From contig JALNYW010000001.1 of NCBI GenBank assembly GCA_023229665.1, forward strand, positions 496,001 through 560,000: a stretch of 64,000 nucleotides of DNA, read 5' to 3'. This stretch comes from Patescibacteria group bacterium. GTDB lineage: Bacteria; Patescibacteriota; Patescibacteriia; 2-12-FULL-60-25. Below the pieces are notes generated by a model that saw only the letters and a list, made by a program, of their open reading frames with translations, did not search any database and had not been told where the DNA came from. How positions within the stretch are numbered: position 1 is the stretch's first letter; each line of letters opens with the position of its first letter. A program made the translations under genes and the position numbers. Positions 7,949 through 17,434 of the stretch are shown piece by piece.

Positions 7949-10167
7949 ACATCGTGTAAAACGGACCGGGTTTCGGCCACCATGGCTTCAACGGTCTGTA
8001 ATTTGAGATGAGAGGGATCGAACGGCACAAACGGACGGGAAAGGGCTTCGACCCAGGCACGCTCATCATGATACGGCAAAACGGTGACGCCCGAGGGCGC
8101 GAGCGCGCCCATCTCCTTATTTCCGGCCTTATCCGTCACAAAACAGGGACGGCCAGCGGCCAATGCCTCCACCACCACATGCGGATAGCCTTCATAGGCG
8201 CTCGCGAGCACGAAGGCGTCTGAAGCCGCATTCCAATCCGCGATAATAACGGGCGTGACCGATCCCAAGAAACGCACGCGTCCGGAAACGCCGCGCAAAG
8301 CCGCGAGCTTTTCCCAGGCGACTTTCATCGGACCATCACCCGCGACGACCAGGATCGTGTCGGGCGGAAGCTTGGGCAAAAGCTCGATCAAGAAGTCCAC
8401 GCCCTTCCATGGCACGCAACGCACGACGGTAAACAAGACGCGCTTGGATTCAATCCCAAACGCTTTGCGCAAAATATCGCGTTCGCGCGTCGCCTTGTGT
8501 GTGGCCACGGCATTGTAGATGCGGCGGATGCGCGATGAAGCCACGCCCCAACGCCCGACGACGGATCCCAAATACGCGCTCGGAACGATCACGAGTCGTG
8601 CCTGTTCCGCGACAAAACGTTCCATTTTTTCCAAGATTCCGATCGAACCGCCATGTCGTTTCGCTAAAAAATCATCCAACAACTCCCCTTCGGCGGTGGC
8701 CGGAAGCCCATTGCGGTACGCTTCCCATGCATAATCCCCGACCACCTTCAGCATGAATGGTTTACGTCGCAATTTCGCCGCCAGGCTTGCCGGGAATCCA
8801 TCCGAAGACGGCGTCATCGCATACACCACATCCATCCGCTTTGCGAGATGAAGCACGCGGCCGAACATCCGCGCATACCGGATCGGCGCCGACCCGGACG
8901 TTGAAACCACCGAGACCTTCCACCCATCGCCTTTTTTCGTTTTTTCATTTCCAAATGTAACGACGCGGACACGATCGCCCGCCTCAACCAATCCGCGCGA
9001 CAATAACGGCACATACGTCGCGGGTCCGCCGATATCCGGAGGATAAATGCCGGTCGCAATCAGAATCCGGCGTGAAGCCTCGACTCGCGTGAACGTATCG
9101 CCCATGTCCCTTGCGATCTTGTCCCAATCATAACGCTCACGGACTAATCGCGAAGCACTTTGCGTGATGCGCGAACGCTCTTCATGCGGCGTAGCCAAAA
9201 TACGGTTGACGGTCTCCGTAATGGATTCCGGATTCTCCGGCGCGCAAAGCCAACCCGTTTCCACGTTCAAAAAATCAGGAATGCCCCCAACCGGTGTCCC
9301 AATGGTCGGCAAACCTGCGGCCATGGCCTCAAGAAACGAATTTCCTAAACCCTCCGTACGTGACGGACGGCAGAACATATCACATTCTTGAAAAAGCTTC
9401 GCGACTTCATCGTGCGTTTTGCTTCCCAAAAAACGCACGCGCTTATCCACGCCCAATTCCTGCGCGAGTTTTTCCAGCATGTCGCGGTCTTCGCCGTCAC
9501 CGACCAACCAAACCTTCACATGCTCGGGCAGTGACGGAAGCGCGCGGATCAACAAATCCAAACCGTTCTTATGCGATAAACGCGAAACGGAAATAATACG
9601 TACCTCATCAGACAAAACCCGAGGAGCGTGATAGGTAAAACGAGAAAGATCGACGCCATTCGGAATCAATACCGGCTTGCCTTCAAAACCCATCTTTATG
9701 GCCCACTGACCTAAGAAATGACTGATGGCCTGGATTTGATCGGCGCGTTGAAAAATTTTCTTGTGCAGAAAATTGAACGGCCCGGCGCGCTTGGCATAAC
9801 GCTCGAATGGATCGCCTTCCTGCAGGGTCAGCAAAAAACGCGTCTTCGGACGCATCCAAGAATAAAAGAGCGAAGCAAAACCGCCATAACTTGCCTGCAT
9901 GGACCACAGCAAATCCGGCTTGAATCGCAGCCCATAGAGCGCGCCAACGACCGGTAAAAGATATTTGTCGAATGTGGTTCCAAATCCGATGCGATGCACG
10001 GTGACATTCCCCATCTTTTCCACCGAAGCCAACCCTGGGCGCAGACGCGCACAAACTACATCGAATTCAAAATCGGTGGCGCGATCCGTAATTTCGCGAA
10101 CCGCAACCTCAGCGCCACCCATGAGCGGAAGATATGCAGTGGAAAAAACCAAGACGCGTTTCTTCAT
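7930..10167 (-). CDS. Double-domain GT4 glycosyltransferase
   Basis: A 745-residue protein with two GT4 units, residues 1-362 and about 366-745. Unit 1: AYLPLMGGAEVAVREI at 11-26, VSRLSHKNGLDLLIRAL at 194-210 and TEGLGNSFLEAMAAG at 271-285. Unit 2: GIYPPDIGGPATYVP near 373-387, VVRCVPWKGVDFLIELL and YEGYPHVVVEALAAGRP. The two units are only distantly alike, so this is a fusion rather than a recent tandem duplication, and no repeat-derived linker is seen here. One polypeptide could add two consecutive sugars. It shares four bases with the upstream epimerase gene and 19 with the downstream GT4. Confidence 0.88.
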   Translation of the reverse strand: MKKRVLVFSTAYLPLMGGAEVAVREITDRATDFEFDVVCARLRPGLASVEKMGNVTVHRIGFGTTFDKYLLPVVGALYGLRFKPDLLWSMQASYGGFASLFYSWMRPKTRFLLTLQEGDPFERYAKRAGPFNFLHKKIFQRADQIQAISHFLGQWAIKMGFEGKPVLIPNGVDLSRFTYHAPRVLSDEVRIISVSRLSHKNGLDLLIRALPSLPEHVKVWLVGDGEDRDMLEKLAQELGVDKRVRFLGSKTHDEVAKLFQECDMFCRPSRTEGLGNSFLEAMAAGLPTIGTPVGGIPDFLNVETGWLCAPENPESITETVNRILATPHEERSRITQSASRLVRERYDWDKIARDMGDTFTRVEASRRILIATGIYPPDIGGPATYVPLLSRGLVEAGDRVRVVTFGNEKTKKGDGWKVSVVSTSGSAPIRYARMFGRVLHLAKRMDVVYAMTPSSDGFPASLAAKLRRKPFMLKVVGDYAWEAYRNGLPATAEGELLDDFLAKRHGGSIGILEKMERFVAEQARLVIVPSAYLGSVVGRWGVASSRIRRIYNAVATHKATRERDILRKAFGIESKRVLFTVVRCVPWKGVDFLIELLPKLPPDTILVVAGDGPMKVAWEKLAALRGVSGRVRFLGSVTPVIIADWNAASDAFVLASAYEGYPHVVVEALAAGRPCFVTDKAGNKEMGALAPSGVTVLPYHDERAWVEALSRPFVPFDPSHLKLQTVEAMVAETRSVLHDVCASSH

Positions 10168-11033
10168 ACGAGCGTTTTCAAGAAATCACGAATGTGGTCC
10201 TGCAGACGAATCTGAGCGCGCCATCCGAGTTCCTCCTCGGTTTTTGAGAGGTCGATGGACACGTTTTTCCGATCGCCGGGCTTTTCCGGCAACATAGCGA
10301 TCTCGCCGCCGAACATTTCGGCGACTTCGCGGATGGTATGCATCTCTTTCGGCCCGAGGCAGTAGCCATCACCCTGGCCCTTTTCCGCGGCAAGTAAAAT
10401 CCCCCGGACGATATCATCCACATGCGTAAAACTGCGATATTGCGTGCCGGGCGAAACGACGGGCAATGGTTTTCCTTCGCGACGAAGTCTTTTAAAGATA
10501 CCGATCAACGTCGCATACGGGCCTTCCTGGATTTCCCGGCCGCCATACACGTTGTAGAAATAGACGGTCACGAACGGCAAACCATACCACTCATGATAAC
10601 GCTGGATGAGCTCGGTATTCGCCGCCTTGGTCCAGGCATACGGCGATTGGTTGCGACCGTCTCCGCCGTCCGCTTGTTTCGTGCTCGATCCCGCGTACAG
10701 TAATTTTCCGACTTTTTTCTTACGGCAAAACTCAAGCACGCAAAACGTGCCCTCCGCGTTCTGCCGCCACGTTTTTTCCGGTTCCAAAAAACTTTGCGAC
10801 GTGCGCGAGTACTCCCCAAGATGGAAAATCATGTCCGGAGTAAACTCGACCATTCGTTCAATGTCGCGCGTATCGCCGCGCAGATAAGTCACGCCTTGGA
10901 TGTGATTCGATTCCGAGCCCGTGGAGTAATTGTCCAGCGAATACACTTCGTTTGAAGCATCGCGAACCAGCGCCTCGCACAAATGCGAGCCGATAAACCC
11001 GGCACCCCCGGTCACCAGCACTCGTTTAGCCAT
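10164..11033 (-). CDS. NAD-dependent sugar epimerase/dehydratase (extended SDR)
   Basis: A 289-residue extended short-chain dehydrogenase. The NAD-binding TGGAGFIGS lies at 8-16, the catalytic Tyr132/Lys136 in YAWTK and the SST at 116-118; NVYGGREIQEGPYATLIGIF is the typical substrate-side segment. Relatives are UDP-glucose 4-epimerases and dTDP-glucose dehydratases, which supply activated sugars to the transferases around it. The ATG at 11033 is chosen over an upstream in-frame start because the longer form would add a non-homologous Cys/Arg-rich stretch and overlap the previous gene heavily; with this start the overlap is eight bases (ATGGCTAA). Exact sugar is unknown. Confidence 0.88.
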   Translation of the reverse strand: MAKRVLVTGGAGFIGSHLCEALVRDASNEVYSLDNYSTGSESNHIQGVTYLRGDTRDIERMVEFTPDMIFHLGEYSRTSQSFLEPEKTWRQNAEGTFCVLEFCRKKKVGKLLYAGSSTKQADGGDGRNQSPYAWTKAANTELIQRYHEWYGLPFVTVYFYNVYGGREIQEGPYATLIGIFKRLRREGKPLPVVSPGTQYRSFTHVDDIVRGILLAAEKGQGDGYCLGPKEMHTIREVAEMFGGEIAMLPEKPGDRKNVSIDLSKTEEELGWRAQIRLQDHIRDFLKTLV

Positions 11034-12873
11034 ACTTCTCAAGCCAGGTCGCGAGCGACAGGAGCATCCACAGGCGGTTGCCATGATCTAACCCGCGGTC
11101 ATTTTCATGGAGATAGCGTTCAACCTCTTCTTTGCGACAAATCTCAAGCAGTTTGGCGTCAGATGAAAGGCACCGTTCGACAAAAGCAGAACGCAAATCA
11201 CTGCGGAACCAAGCCGCCAACGGAACCTGGAATCCGCGCTTTGGACGCGATAAGACTTCGGCCGGAACAAGATCCGCTATCGCTGCCTGAAGCACGGCTT
11301 TTTGCTTGCCTCCACGGAAATGAAAATCAAACGGCAAATGCGCGGTGAAGCGCATCAGCTCCTGGTCGAGGAAGGGTGAACGCGCTTCCAAGCCGTGCGC
11401 CATGGTCGCGCGATCCATCTTCACGCACAAATCATCTGGCAAGTAAGAGCGTCGGTCGAAATCGAGAGCGCCGCCGATGCGGAGACGAGGATCAAAATGC
11501 GAACGAATAAATGATTCCGCCGAATCGCCGGCCGTTTTTGACGCGAACTCCGGCTGCAGAAGCTTCGAAGCGGCCTCGCGATTGAAATAGGACCCGGTGA
11601 ATAATTCCGCGTATCCATCCGCGACGGAGGCCCGCAAGCCATCCAACGTATCGGCAAAACGCCCGTACCGCGGGCTCTTCAACATCCGGGACAGCCCGGC
11701 CACGACCGAGCCCAAACCCATACGGTGAAGCCGTTCGGCCTTTTTGAAATACCCGTAACGGCGATACCCGCCAAACGCTTCGTCACCGCCATCGCCATTC
11801 ATCACCGCTTTGACGTGTTTGCGCGTCTCGCGTGCGAGCAGATACGTCGGCAGAGATGACGAGTCCGCGTACGGCACGCCATACAGCTCAATCAAATCAT
11901 CCACCAAGGCCAAACCGTCTTTTGGATTGGCTTCAAACGAAATATGCTGCGCGCCAATCCGTTTTGCGAATGACTCGGCCTCGGAACGTTCATCAGCCGC
12001 CCAATTCGGGAAGCCCATCGTAAACGTTTTGATGGGGGAAGCCGACATCTTCGCCATCAAGGCCGCGACCGCGGTCGAGTCCATGCCGCCGGAAAGAAAA
12101 CAACCAACCTCGACGTCCGCGATCAGGCGATAACGCACGGCGTCCTCCAATAACCGGCGCGTTTCGCGGACCGCCTCCTCAAAACGGCCGGAAAAAGCCG
12201 GCAACGCTTCAAATGAATCGTACCGACGGATGCTCACGGTGCTGTCTTTCCATGTTCCGCAATGCGCCGGCGGCAACGAGTTGATCCCGCGAAAACCCGT
12301 GCGCGGCGCGGGAACGTATTGCAAACCGATGAATAGACGCAACGCTTCTTCATCAATCTCGATCTTGCGATTGGACGTGAGTGCCGTAACTTCGGATGCG
12401 AACGCGAAACCGGCCGCATCGTTCATCCAGAAAAACGGCTTCTTGCCGACGCGGTCGCGCGCAAAAAATAATTCGTTCTTTTGTTTGTCCCAAATCGCGA
12501 AGGCGAACATTCCGCGCAACTTCTCGAGCATCGCCTCGCCGTTGCGTTCATACAACTTGAGCAATACCTCCGTATCACTCGTCGAATGAAACGGCTCACC
12601 GTTATCCGCCAACTGCTTTCTCAACTCCTGATAGTTATAAATCTCGCCGTTGAACGTGATGGAAAAACGGCCGTCAGCGGAACGCATGGGCTGCTTTCCC
12701 CCATCGCTCAAATCCACGATCGCGAGGCGGCGATGGCCCAATCCGGCCGCGCCCTCGGTCCAAATCCCTTCCCCATCAGGTCCGCGGCGCCGGATAGCCC
12801 CGACCATGCCAACCAAGCGGTCCCGGTCCACGGGCCGCCCGTCGCGAGAAACCAGGCCGGCAATACCGCACAT
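11026..12873 (-). CDS. asnB: Asparagine synthetase-like glutamine amidotransferase 3
   Basis: A 615-residue third paralogue. MCGIAGL (Cys2), RRGPDGEG at 29-36, NGEIYNY at 75-81 and SDTE at 99-102 mark the glutaminase domain; SGGMDSTAV at 261-269 is the ATP-binding loop. It is the first gene of the leftward operon: an intergenic space of 41 bases separates it from the divergent GT4 gene. Upstream on its strand lie a TAAGAT hexamer and an AAAAGG that could serve as ribosome site. Its position at the head of the polysaccharide operon again points to modification of a sugar or acyl group. Confidence 0.9.
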   Translation of the reverse strand: MCGIAGLVSRDGRPVDRDRLVGMVGAIRRRGPDGEGIWTEGAAGLGHRRLAIVDLSDGGKQPMRSADGRFSITFNGEIYNYQELRKQLADNGEPFHSTSDTEVLLKLYERNGEAMLEKLRGMFAFAIWDKQKNELFFARDRVGKKPFFWMNDAAGFAFASEVTALTSNRKIEIDEEALRLFIGLQYVPAPRTGFRGINSLPPAHCGTWKDSTVSIRRYDSFEALPAFSGRFEEAVRETRRLLEDAVRYRLIADVEVGCFLSGGMDSTAVAALMAKMSASPIKTFTMGFPNWAADERSEAESFAKRIGAQHISFEANPKDGLALVDDLIELYGVPYADSSSLPTYLLARETRKHVKAVMNGDGGDEAFGGYRRYGYFKKAERLHRMGLGSVVAGLSRMLKSPRYGRFADTLDGLRASVADGYAELFTGSYFNREAASKLLQPEFASKTAGDSAESFIRSHFDPRLRIGGALDFDRRSYLPDDLCVKMDRATMAHGLEARSPFLDQELMRFTAHLPFDFHFRGGKQKAVLQAAIADLVPAEVLSRPKRGFQVPLAAWFRSDLRSAFVERCLSSDAKLLEICRKEEVERYLHENDRGLDHGNRLWMLLSLATWLEKYG

Positions 12874-12878
12874 ATCTA

Positions 12879-12914
12879 TTGACCTTTTCGTCCCCTGAAG
12901 CCTATCTTATCGCT
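12879..12914 (+). promoter_or_regulatory. Candidate promoter of the rightward GT4 gene
   Basis: TTGACC (12879-12884), an 18-bp spacer and TATCTT (12903-12908) end six bases before the ATG at 12915. A start site at the usual distance would fall on or next to the ATG, so the mRNA would be leaderless. The divergent amidotransferase must be driven from the same 41-bp gap. Confidence 0.5.
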
Positions 12915-14042
12915 ATGGAAAGCGCAAAAATGAAGATTGCCCTGGCAGTCACTTTGGCCGAAAGCGGAGGCGTCCAACAGTTTTTGGCCGGGTTTTCCGT
13001 TTGGCTCAAAAACCAGGGCCATGACGTGACCGTCCTTGCCGGAGACGGAGAATGGCTAAAGGAGCGCTGCGTAGCAAATCATATCCCCTTTATCCATCTC
13101 AAAAAGATGGGCCGCGAGATCGATCCGCTCCGGGATCCCTCCGCGATTCTCGAGCTTCGGCGTGTCTTGAAAGACCTGAAGCCGGATGCCGTTGAATTGA
13201 ATAGCGCAAAGATGAGCATCGTCGGCTCCATCGCCGCGCGTTTGGCCGGCGTGCCGCGCGTCGTGTACCGCATCGGCGGCTGGACCTTCCGCGAAGTCCT
13301 TCCGGCTCACAAGCTGTGGATCTATCGCAACGCCGAACGCGTCACCGGCAAACTGAAGGACGTCATCATCTGCGTGAATCCGGACGATGTGCGTTTGGCG
13401 AATGAAGTCGGCATCAAGGCGCGCGAAGCCGTTATCGCCGTCCCGAATGGAATTGACCTGCCACGCTTTGACACGGTGCTAAAACCACGTGACGTGTCGC
13501 GCGACATGCTTCAGGCTTCAGGCTTCGTGTTTGGAACGACGGCCAACTTCTTTCCGCCGAAAGATTTGCCCCGTTATATGGAAGCTTGCAAACTCGTGCA
13601 TGACGCGGAACCGAATGCGCGCTTCTTGGTTCTCGGCGACGGGCTGCAGCGCAAAGAGATCGAAACAAAACGTCACGAACTTGGTTTGGACGAAATCGTT
13701 TGGCTTCCGGGAGCCCGTAACGATGCGGGCGCCTTGCTTGCGGGTTTCGATGCATTCGTCTTGCCCAGTTCCAAAGAAGGCATGTCTTTCTCATTGCTGG
13801 AAGCGATGGCCGCCAGGCTCCCCTGCATCGCCACCGATGTTGGCGCCGCTAAATGGATGTTGGCTGACGCAGGTCTCGTCGTTCCCAAAATGGACCCTAA
13901 AGCTTTAGCTGAAGCCATGCTGCGCGTCATGCGCGAACCGGAGCTCCGCGCCAAGCTTGCTCAAAACGCACGCCATCAAATTGAAACACGCTTCCCGCTG
14001 CTCGAAACGTATCGTGGAAATCTAAAAGCGCTCCTCGGATGA
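12915..14042 (+). CDS. GT4 glycosyltransferase
   Basis: A 375-residue GT4 enzyme, the only rightward gene of the polysaccharide locus. VTLAESGGVQQFLAGFSVWL near the N-terminus is the acceptor-side glycine loop; VPNGIDLPRFDTVLKP starts the linker to the donor domain, and PSSKEGMSFSLLEAMAARLP carries the E-x7-E pair. ATG at 12915 sits just below a -10-like TATCTT; ATG at 12930 (MKIALAV) is an alternative, while the TTG at 12879 falls inside the -35 element. It converges on the polymerase gene, with a hairpin terminator between them. Confidence 0.87.
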   Translation: MESAKMKIALAVTLAESGGVQQFLAGFSVWLKNQGHDVTVLAGDGEWLKERCVANHIPFIHLKKMGREIDPLRDPSAILELRRVLKDLKPDAVELNSAKMSIVGSIAARLAGVPRVVYRIGGWTFREVLPAHKLWIYRNAERVTGKLKDVIICVNPDDVRLANEVGIKAREAVIAVPNGIDLPRFDTVLKPRDVSRDMLQASGFVFGTTANFFPPKDLPRYMEACKLVHDAEPNARFLVLGDGLQRKEIETKRHELGLDEIVWLPGARNDAGALLAGFDAFVLPSSKEGMSFSLLEAMAARLPCIATDVGAAKWMLADAGLVVPKMDPKALAEAMLRVMREPELRAKLAQNARHQIETRFPLLETYRGNLKALLG

Positions 14043-14049
14043 AACAAAT

Positions 14050-14072
14050 CTCCCTCCTTACGAAGGAGGGAG
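14050..14072 (-). terminator. Hairpin between convergent genes
   Basis: CTCCCTCCTT and AAGGAGGGAG form a 10-bp perfect stem around ACG. On the minus strand it is followed by ATTTGTTT, so it best serves the leftward polymerase gene. Confidence 0.6.
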
Positions 14073-14092
14073 ATGGAGAGGGAGAGGGAGGT

Positions 14093-16420
14093 CTAGCGGC
14101 GCGGACCGGAACCGGCGCTGGTCGCTACCGTATTTGTCGGCTCAGGGGCGGGCGTCAGTGTAACTGTGTCCGAATCCTGCGGATCAAGCATGCGATCATA
14201 TTCATCCTTGGTTCCCGGGGCGAGCGTTTCCGCCTTGGTCAAAATTTGGTCGCGTAACTCGGTGAGTCCCAGAACCTGCATCTTCATGGCCAACTGGGCA
14301 TAGATATTGGCCGTGGCCAATGGATAGCCCTGGAGGTTTTCAATGGTCTTTTGGAGGTTTTCGGCGTCACGCAGGATGATGTACGCGTCGAAAAGCGGGA
14401 AAAGTTCGCGGCTATCCTGGATGACATACGCCCATTTCGCCTGCATGGCTTTGCGCACTTCCTCGGCCCCGATCTGACGGGCCGCCTCGTCGGTGCTTCC
14501 CTTGTCATACAGCATGGTCACGCCGTAGTTCCAATATCCGATGCCATTTTCCAAGTCGAAATCGCGGACGGTTTTGAACACGGCGATCGCATCATCCAAA
14601 CGGCCGAGCTGGAGGTACAGGCGCGCCAATCCATAATGCAATTGCTGGCGTTTCGGGCTGGTCGCGATGGCCTTTTGATAGCTCTCGAGCGCGACGGCGG
14701 CTTCCGTGGGACGTTGGGACATCATTTCCTGCGCGAGACGCGCATAGATATAAAGGGGGTGCGTATTATGCGGATGGCGGGAGATTTCTTCTTGAGACAA
14801 TGCTTTCGCCAAATCGTACATCTCATTTCCTTTTGGCACTTTGGGGAAATTTCCGCCGCCGATAATCCCGATCAAGTTACGCGACAAAAGAAAGGATTGC
14901 TCATCCTTGTACATCGTCGGAATTTCAGAAGCTTGTTTCGCCAGCTCATATCCCTGGGCAGGATTATAGTTGATGATCCCGTTCGCCCGAAGAGCGATAA
15001 CCGACGCGCGGAACGGTAATATCGAGGTGCGATATACGACGAGAATGGCGGCGATTTGGAGCACGGCAAACATGATCCACGGCGCGTCGCGGCGACCTTC
15101 ATCCTTTTTCTCTTTCACGGCGGCCGGATCGCGCTCGCCGATGAATTCGCCCTTGGTCGCGGCGATGATCAATGCGAACAACAAATAGCTCATCGAGAAA
15201 CCGGCCGGGTGATCGAATACGAACAGGTTTTGCACGAAGTATGCGATCGGCAACGAGAATAAGATGGCCGCGATCGGCAAATCAATCCACTTCTTCTTAT
15301 ACGCCTGCCAGGTGGAGAGGAAAATCGCCACGTAAATCGCGAAGAATGTGATGAAACCGATGATACCCGTCATCGACAGCACGTCCATCACCGTGTTATG
15401 CGCGCGGTCGAACCAGGTTTCATACGCGCCATATCGCAGCGACTCCGGATTGAAATGATTATTGAAGACGATGTGGAAGTTATCCAAACCCCAGCCGGTA
15501 ATCGGACGTTCCAAGAAGCCCTGCCAGGCGATTTCCCAAGCGATAATGCGCGTGGTGACCGTGGTCTGGAAGTTCGTCAGACGTTCAAGCGGCGAATTCT
15601 TGATGATGGGCAAATCGCGCATGGCGAACAAACCGCCATACGCAAGCATCAACGCAAGCAAGCCACCGAAAACGGCCGCCTTTGTCTTTTTGCTGGGGTG
15701 AAAAAGACCCACGTAGAACGCGAAAGCGACAATCCCCACGCCCAAACCGACCAACGCGCCACGCGATTGGGCTAATACGAAGGCGATGATGTCGAATACG
15801 GCGATCACCGCGTACCCAATGCGCCAAGCGGTGGATTTGTTGCGCCAAAACAACAAGGCGAGGAAGAAGAAATTGAAAATCTGGTACGACGCCATGTAAA
15901 TCGGGTTGTCGAGCAACCCGCCCACGCGCGGACCGGCCGGGAACATCAACAAGTTCGGGTTGAATTTCTGCATGATGGCGACGATGGCCATGATGCACGA
16001 CAATGCCACCTGGTAGTTGAGCAATTTTTTCCATTGGTCCCAAGTCTTGAGCGTGCCGACGGCCATGGTGAGCCAAGCCAGGAAGTGCAGAAGCGTAAAC
16101 AGGCCGTTCATGCGTTCCTGGTTCCCCCACCATGCGCGCAACGGATCGATAGCGAAGATCACCGACAACGTCAAAGCGCCAAAGTAAGCCAAAATCGCCA
16201 AATACAGCATGTGCTTGCGCGGGCGGTATTCGGGGTCCATCCAAGCCAAAGCCACATAGGCCGGAAACGTCAGGCCGATAAGGACTTGGAACGCGATCAA
16301 CTTCGAGAAAACGAATGGGAAGATGACCGTCGGGATGAAGATAAGCGGCAACAGGAGACCGCCGTAAATACCGAGATAGGTCAGGGCCTTAAACAGGCGG
16401 ATGGCGTTGGCGCGATTCAT
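14093..16420 (-). CDS. O-antigen polymerase/ligase-like membrane protein with TPR tail
   Basis: A 775-residue protein. The first ~450 residues hold about a dozen hydrophobic segments and a Wzy_C-type core: SRGALVGLGVGIVAF, then TRIIAWEIAWQGFLERP and GWGLDNF, with FDRAHNTVMDVL in the large periplasmic-side loop. Wzy/WaaL proteins polymerise or transfer lipid-linked glycans outside the membrane. The C-terminal ~280 residues are soluble helical repeats of TPR type (for example the segment starting SYQKAIATSPKRQQ). ATG at 16420 is preferred over one 27 codons upstream because membrane homology starts there. It probably acts on the glycan made by the neighbouring GT4/GT2 enzymes. Confidence 0.85.
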   Translation of the reverse strand: MNRANAIRLFKALTYLGIYGGLLLPLIFIPTVIFPFVFSKLIAFQVLIGLTFPAYVALAWMDPEYRPRKHMLYLAILAYFGALTLSVIFAIDPLRAWWGNQERMNGLFTLLHFLAWLTMAVGTLKTWDQWKKLLNYQVALSCIMAIVAIMQKFNPNLLMFPAGPRVGGLLDNPIYMASYQIFNFFFLALLFWRNKSTAWRIGYAVIAVFDIIAFVLAQSRGALVGLGVGIVAFAFYVGLFHPSKKTKAAVFGGLLALMLAYGGLFAMRDLPIIKNSPLERLTNFQTTVTTRIIAWEIAWQGFLERPITGWGLDNFHIVFNNHFNPESLRYGAYETWFDRAHNTVMDVLSMTGIIGFITFFAIYVAIFLSTWQAYKKKWIDLPIAAILFSLPIAYFVQNLFVFDHPAGFSMSYLLFALIIAATKGEFIGERDPAAVKEKKDEGRRDAPWIMFAVLQIAAILVVYRTSILPFRASVIALRANGIINYNPAQGYELAKQASEIPTMYKDEQSFLLSRNLIGIIGGGNFPKVPKGNEMYDLAKALSQEEISRHPHNTHPLYIYARLAQEMMSQRPTEAAVALESYQKAIATSPKRQQLHYGLARLYLQLGRLDDAIAVFKTVRDFDLENGIGYWNYGVTMLYDKGSTDEAARQIGAEEVRKAMQAKWAYVIQDSRELFPLFDAYIILRDAENLQKTIENLQGYPLATANIYAQLAMKMQVLGLTELRDQILTKAETLAPGTKDEYDRMLDPQDSDTVTLTPAPEPTNTVATSAGSGPRR

Positions 16421-16444
16421 ATATAGATAGAGTCGAACGTAAGG

Positions 16445-16495
16445 GTAGCACGGGCCTATCCAATACAAAACCCCCGCATTGCTGCGGGGGTTTTG
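16445..16495. repeat. 51-bp direct repeat, left copy
   Basis: Identical base for base to 19031-19081. It contains GTAGCACGGGCCTATCC and a complete GC-rich terminator stem. The two copies bracket an AT-richer block of four genes. Confidence 0.9.
16467..16494. terminator. Bidirectional intrinsic terminator (left repeat copy)
   Basis: AAAACCCCCGCA, loop TTGC, TGCGGGGGTTTT. An A-tract on one side and a T-tract on the other let it work in both directions; here it would end the leftward DUF695-like operon. Confidence 0.85.
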
Positions 16496-16512
16496 GTTCA
16501 TTGTCAGAAGGG

Positions 16513-16983
16513 TTATTTTTCTTGCCCTGCGTACTTTTTAAAGACTTCCCAGTCTTTATCGAGTTGTATCATAAATTGCAATTGGTGCTTAGTTGAAATC
16601 TTTTCTTCAACTCGTTTCACCTCTTGTTCATAAGACTCCGGCTTGCCTCCATGGGCATAAAACACAAATTCTCGCATGTTATTGAATGTGATAGTCATCA
16701 CATGAACCGCTGCTTGATTTTTCTCCAACGCGTCAACCAATGCATCCTCAACGGTGAGTAGACACTCCCCCTCATTTGGTAAAGGAAGTCCGTTGAGGGT
16801 CGGAGCTAATAACGGAACCGCTACACCTATCTGAAAAGGATAGTCGGGGTGACCGATCGCATCAACCAAAGCTTCCTTAAAGCGCGTAATGATCGGCTTT
16901 CCATCCAGCTTACCCTTTAGTACGGACCATTGATCTGCGTATTCGAAAATCTTTTTGTATCTCTGGACATCGCCTTGATGCAT
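16513..16983 (-). CDS. DUF695-like protein
   Basis: A 156-residue soluble protein. The middle part resembles the DUF695 family: VPLLAPTLNGLPLPNEGE around residues 55-72, then LTVEDALVDALEKN and the strand-turn segment MREFVFYAHGG, with a C-terminal DKDWEVFKKYAG. DUF695 has no proven role; members often sit beside small genes of unknown function, some in toxin-immunity contexts. It is the last gene of the island operon, ten bases after the DUF4304-like gene, and ends just before the terminator in the left repeat. Codons are visibly more AT-rich than in neighbouring loci. Family match is moderate, function unknown. Confidence 0.7.
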   Translation of the reverse strand: MHQGDVQRYKKIFEYADQWSVLKGKLDGKPIITRFKEALVDAIGHPDYPFQIGVAVPLLAPTLNGLPLPNEGECLLTVEDALVDALEKNQAAVHVMTITFNNMREFVFYAHGGKPESYEQEVKRVEEKISTKHQLQFMIQLDKDWEVFKKYAGQEK

Positions 16984-16993
16984 AGACCTCTGA

Positions 16994-17434
16994 TCAATAC
17001 TTTTCTATCTCAGTTTCGAATATTACCCCACCCTTCCTGGAGAGGTAGAAACCCATTCCTCGGATAGTTCTTTTTAAGGAATCTATGTCGTGAATCGGCT
17101 TTAGATTTTGAACGTATCTCTCATCAACCAATTGCACGATCAATCCGCTTTCCTTGGATAGATCATAGCACTTGTCTTCACCCTCGCTCACATCCAGGCG
17201 TCTTCGCGCCTGACAATGGTAATGAGGAGGGTATCTATTATTATTTTCATCGGTAAGGAGGAAAAAGCCCAGATTCACGTAGTGACACTTTGACCATTGA
17301 GAACCCTGAAGATTAACCACAAAGATTATATCTTCAGTCAAGTCTATATAACAACTCTTCGCTTTCTTCCTAACTTTAAAATCATTTTCTCTGTATAGGC
17401 TGACTATTTGGCTGATCACGTCCATAAAAATCAT
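16994..17434 (-). CDS. DUF4304-like protein
   Basis: A 146-residue soluble protein. The pattern GFxVRKKAKSCY followed by FVVNLQGSQWSKCHYVNLGF resembles DUF4304, whose members share an N-terminal 'F-x-KKG ... NLQ-S ... YVNLG' core. HYHCQARRRL near residue 72 is a further conserved-looking patch. ATG at 17434 overlaps the stop of the upstream membrane gene by four bases (ATGA); ATG at 17425 is an alternative. DUF4304 genes recur in accessory loci and have been proposed as immunity-like proteins, but nothing here proves that. Confidence 0.65.
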   Translation of the reverse strand: MIFMDVISQIVSLYRENDFKVRKKAKSCYIDLTEDIIFVVNLQGSQWSKCHYVNLGFFLLTDENNNRYPPHYHCQARRRLDVSEGEDKCYDLSKESGLIVQLVDERYVQNLKPIHDIDSLKRTIRGMGFYLSRKGGVIFETEIEKY

